A DNA stretch of 64,000 bases. Origin: Ligilactobacillus apodemi DSM 16634 = JCM 16172 (lineage in GTDB: Bacteria; Bacillota; Bacilli; Lactobacillales; Lactobacillaceae). The notes beneath the pieces were generated by a model. That model was not told the DNA's origin, did no database searches, and saw only the letters and a list, made by a program, of their open reading frames with translations. How positions within the stretch are numbered: the first letter of the stretch is position 1; each line of letters opens with the position of its first letter. The stretch lies in the NCBI RefSeq assembly GCF_001434405.1, contig NZ_AZFT01000030.1, forward strand, positions 1,396 through 65,395. The letters are read 5' to 3'. Made by a program: the position numbers and the translations under genes. Below are positions 62,756 through 64,000 of the stretch, one piece after another.

Positions 62756-64000
62756 TTACAATTCAACGATTGCAAAGCCATACTGACCTAAACGACTATC
62801 GCCTTCAACTAAATTTTGTCCTAATAATAATTTACACTTCGGTGGTAACACGATCTTAATGCTTCCATAGCCTAAGTTAAAGAGTGCAAAGATGCGAGTA
62901 GAGCCTAATTTGCGACTAAAGCTCAAGTAAGAATGCTTGTTACTGCATTGTCCCCATTCAAAGGTCCCTTCACTTAAAACTCGGTTGTATTTATGCCGAG
63001 TAGCGACTAAGGTCTTGATAAATCTTTGCATCTCATCACTACGCTTGTTATCTTTCCATGACATGCAAGGCTGTAAAGCCGGTTCATCGCCGTCAGCCAA
63101 GCCTTTTTCAGTTCCATACAAAATACTTGGTGATTCAGATTGCATAAACATGAAGGTCAAGATCGCACGTAACAATGGTAAATTATTCGAACTTTTAGCC
63201 AAGATCCGTTTAGTCTGTGGACTATCGGCTGCTAAAAGTGAGGCTGATAATTCACTGATCTTAGCACGTAATTGATGCTCATTTAAGGCATACGCTAATT
63301 CAGTTGGAGGTACACTACGTTCAATAAATGTCCGTTCGACTAATTCACGCACATCAATCGAATTATTCCCTGCAAAAACATTATCGTGCTCAGCTTTTTT
63401 CGCAATCGTATTACCTAACAGGTAGATTTCAGGGTTGATTGCTTTGAGTGTTTCATTTAAATAACGTTTAAAGGCCACTGACATTTCGTTTGAATCTGCA
63501 ATACTCCAACCATCAATGCCAAAGTTTCTAGTCCAATAAGTTAAAATATCACCAAAATAGGCTTGAACTTCAGGATTATCTAAATTCACTTTTGGCATGT
63601 GCGGATTATTATTTAATGCTTCATAGGTCAAACGCTCGGAATAATTAGGTGATTCACTTGGTAAATAACGCACCGGAAATTCATTGACCAAGAACCATTT
63701 CGCAAAGGTCGAACGTACGCCATACTTGCGGACATCTTGCCATTGTAACGAAAAATCATTTAAATGGTCGCACGTAATGTCTAACATGATCTTCATTCCA
63801 CGTTGATGGATCGCTTCGATCAATTCCTTGAATTTTTCCTTAGTCCCAAAGGCTGGATCGATCTCATAGTAATCGATCGTATCAAATTTATGATTAGAGT
63901 AGGCATCAAACACCGGTGTGAGATAGATACCGTTAAAACCCATGTTTTGGATGTATTCTAAATTATCTAAGATCCCTTGCAGATCTCCACCAAAGAATTT
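62756..64000 (-). CDS. GH13-family alpha-glycosidase homologue with missing catalytic residues (5' end outside window)
   Basis: The frame is open from the right edge (FFGGDLQGILDNLEYIQNMGFNGIYLTPVF) to the stop at 62756. It aligns with neopullulanase/cyclomaltodextrinase-type GH13 barrels: region I is MLDITCDHLND, YGTEKGLADGDEP follows later, and a C-terminal beta domain closes the protein. But region II reads FGIDGWSIADSNEMS where active enzymes have GWRLDVxNE: the nucleophile Asp is Ala and the Arg is Ser. Region III reads LLGNTIAKKAEH instead of a GE motif. Region IV (HD) is replaced by KSSNN. All three catalytic acids thus look lost, while the frame is intact. It may be a sugar-binding or regulatory pseudoenzyme. 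No ribosome site or start is visible in the window. Confidence 0.75.
   Translation of the reverse strand, partial: KFFGGDLQGILDNLEYIQNMGFNGIYLTPVFDAYSNHKFDTIDYYEIDPAFGTKEKFKELIEAIHQRGMKIMLDITCDHLNDFSLQWQDVRKYGVRSTFAKWFLVNEFPVRYLPSESPNYSERLTYEALNNNPHMPKVNLDNPEVQAYFGDILTYWTRNFGIDGWSIADSNEMSVAFKRYLNETLKAINPEIYLLGNTIAKKAEHDNVFAGNNSIDVRELVERTFIERSVPPTELAYALNEHQLRAKISELSASLLAADSPQTKRILAKSSNNLPLLRAILTFMFMQSESPSILYGTEKGLADGDEPALQPCMSWKDNKRSDEMQRFIKTLVATRHKYNRVLSEGTFEWGQCSNKHSYLSFSRKLGSTRIFALFNLGYGSIKIVLPPKCKLLLGQNLVEGDSRLGQYGFAIVEL

Overview
The window looks like a chromosomal, origin-proximal segment of a low-GC lactic acid bacterium of the Lactobacillaceae. A Ligilactobacillus-like species is plausible, but the sequence alone does not fix the genus. 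The reasons are: YSIRK-type signal peptides and LPxTG sorting signals on surface proteins, a rsmG-noc-soj-parB-DUF951-ychF-DUF1129 block, a complete L-ascorbate (ula) operon beside acetate kinase, CcpA-type cre sites, and a LysM/NlpC-P60 wall hydrolase with a WalR-type box. I see no rRNA, tRNA, insertion sequence, prophage or CRISPR array.

Layout. 1-9.1 kb: the N-terminal 1259 codons of a giant YSIRK adhesin with Rib-like repeats, a Vat/CatB-type acetyltransferase, a broken AlbA_2/ATPase regulator gene, and a two-gene cell-envelope operon (PTPS-related membrane protein plus acyltransferase-3). 9.3-18.9 kb: an accessory cell-surface locus with an XRE regulator, three zinc-ribbon membrane proteins, a DUF6232-like protein, a SEC10/PgrA-type LPxTG protein and a LytTR response regulator / GHKL kinase pair separated by an opposing gene. 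19-24.9 kb: oxidoreductase, CPBP protease, guaA, coaA, SGNH hydrolase and an orphan HicB. 25-36 kb: much gene decay (an LPxTG GH2-type remnant, an N-truncated MFS exporter, a UvrA paralog and an ABC permease remnant) between intact helD, a CPA2 antiporter and a histidine phosphatase. 36-46.5 kb: DUF308 protein, ackA, the ula operon and two DeoR-type regulators. 46.5-52 kb: the chromosome-segregation block. 52-64 kb: hydrolases, zinc ABC transporter, a folate-type ECF S component behind a THF-like riboswitch, a tandemly duplicated type I toxin-antitoxin module, a uracil-DNA glycosylase, serC, the LysM-NlpC/P60 hydrolase and an inactive-looking GH13 homologue that runs off the right edge.

How the genes work together. 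Ascorbate enters through UlaABC as the 6-phosphate. UlaG, UlaD, UlaE and UlaF convert it to D-xylulose 5-phosphate. In lactic bacteria phosphoketolase can then give acetyl-phosphate, the substrate of the neighbouring acetate kinase. cre-like sites lie in front of both units.

The most interesting material is small or degenerate: the duplicated toxin-antitoxin module whose second toxin copy has no Shine-Dalgarno; two or three unassigned structured RNAs (53.7, 46.6 and 59.4 kb); the zinc-ribbon/LytTR surface locus; paired consensus DnaA boxes between two genes; and two proteins that keep an enzyme fold but lack catalytic residues (GH13 at the right edge, alpha/beta hydrolase at 52.2 kb). All family names rest on motif recognition by eye; no database search was run.
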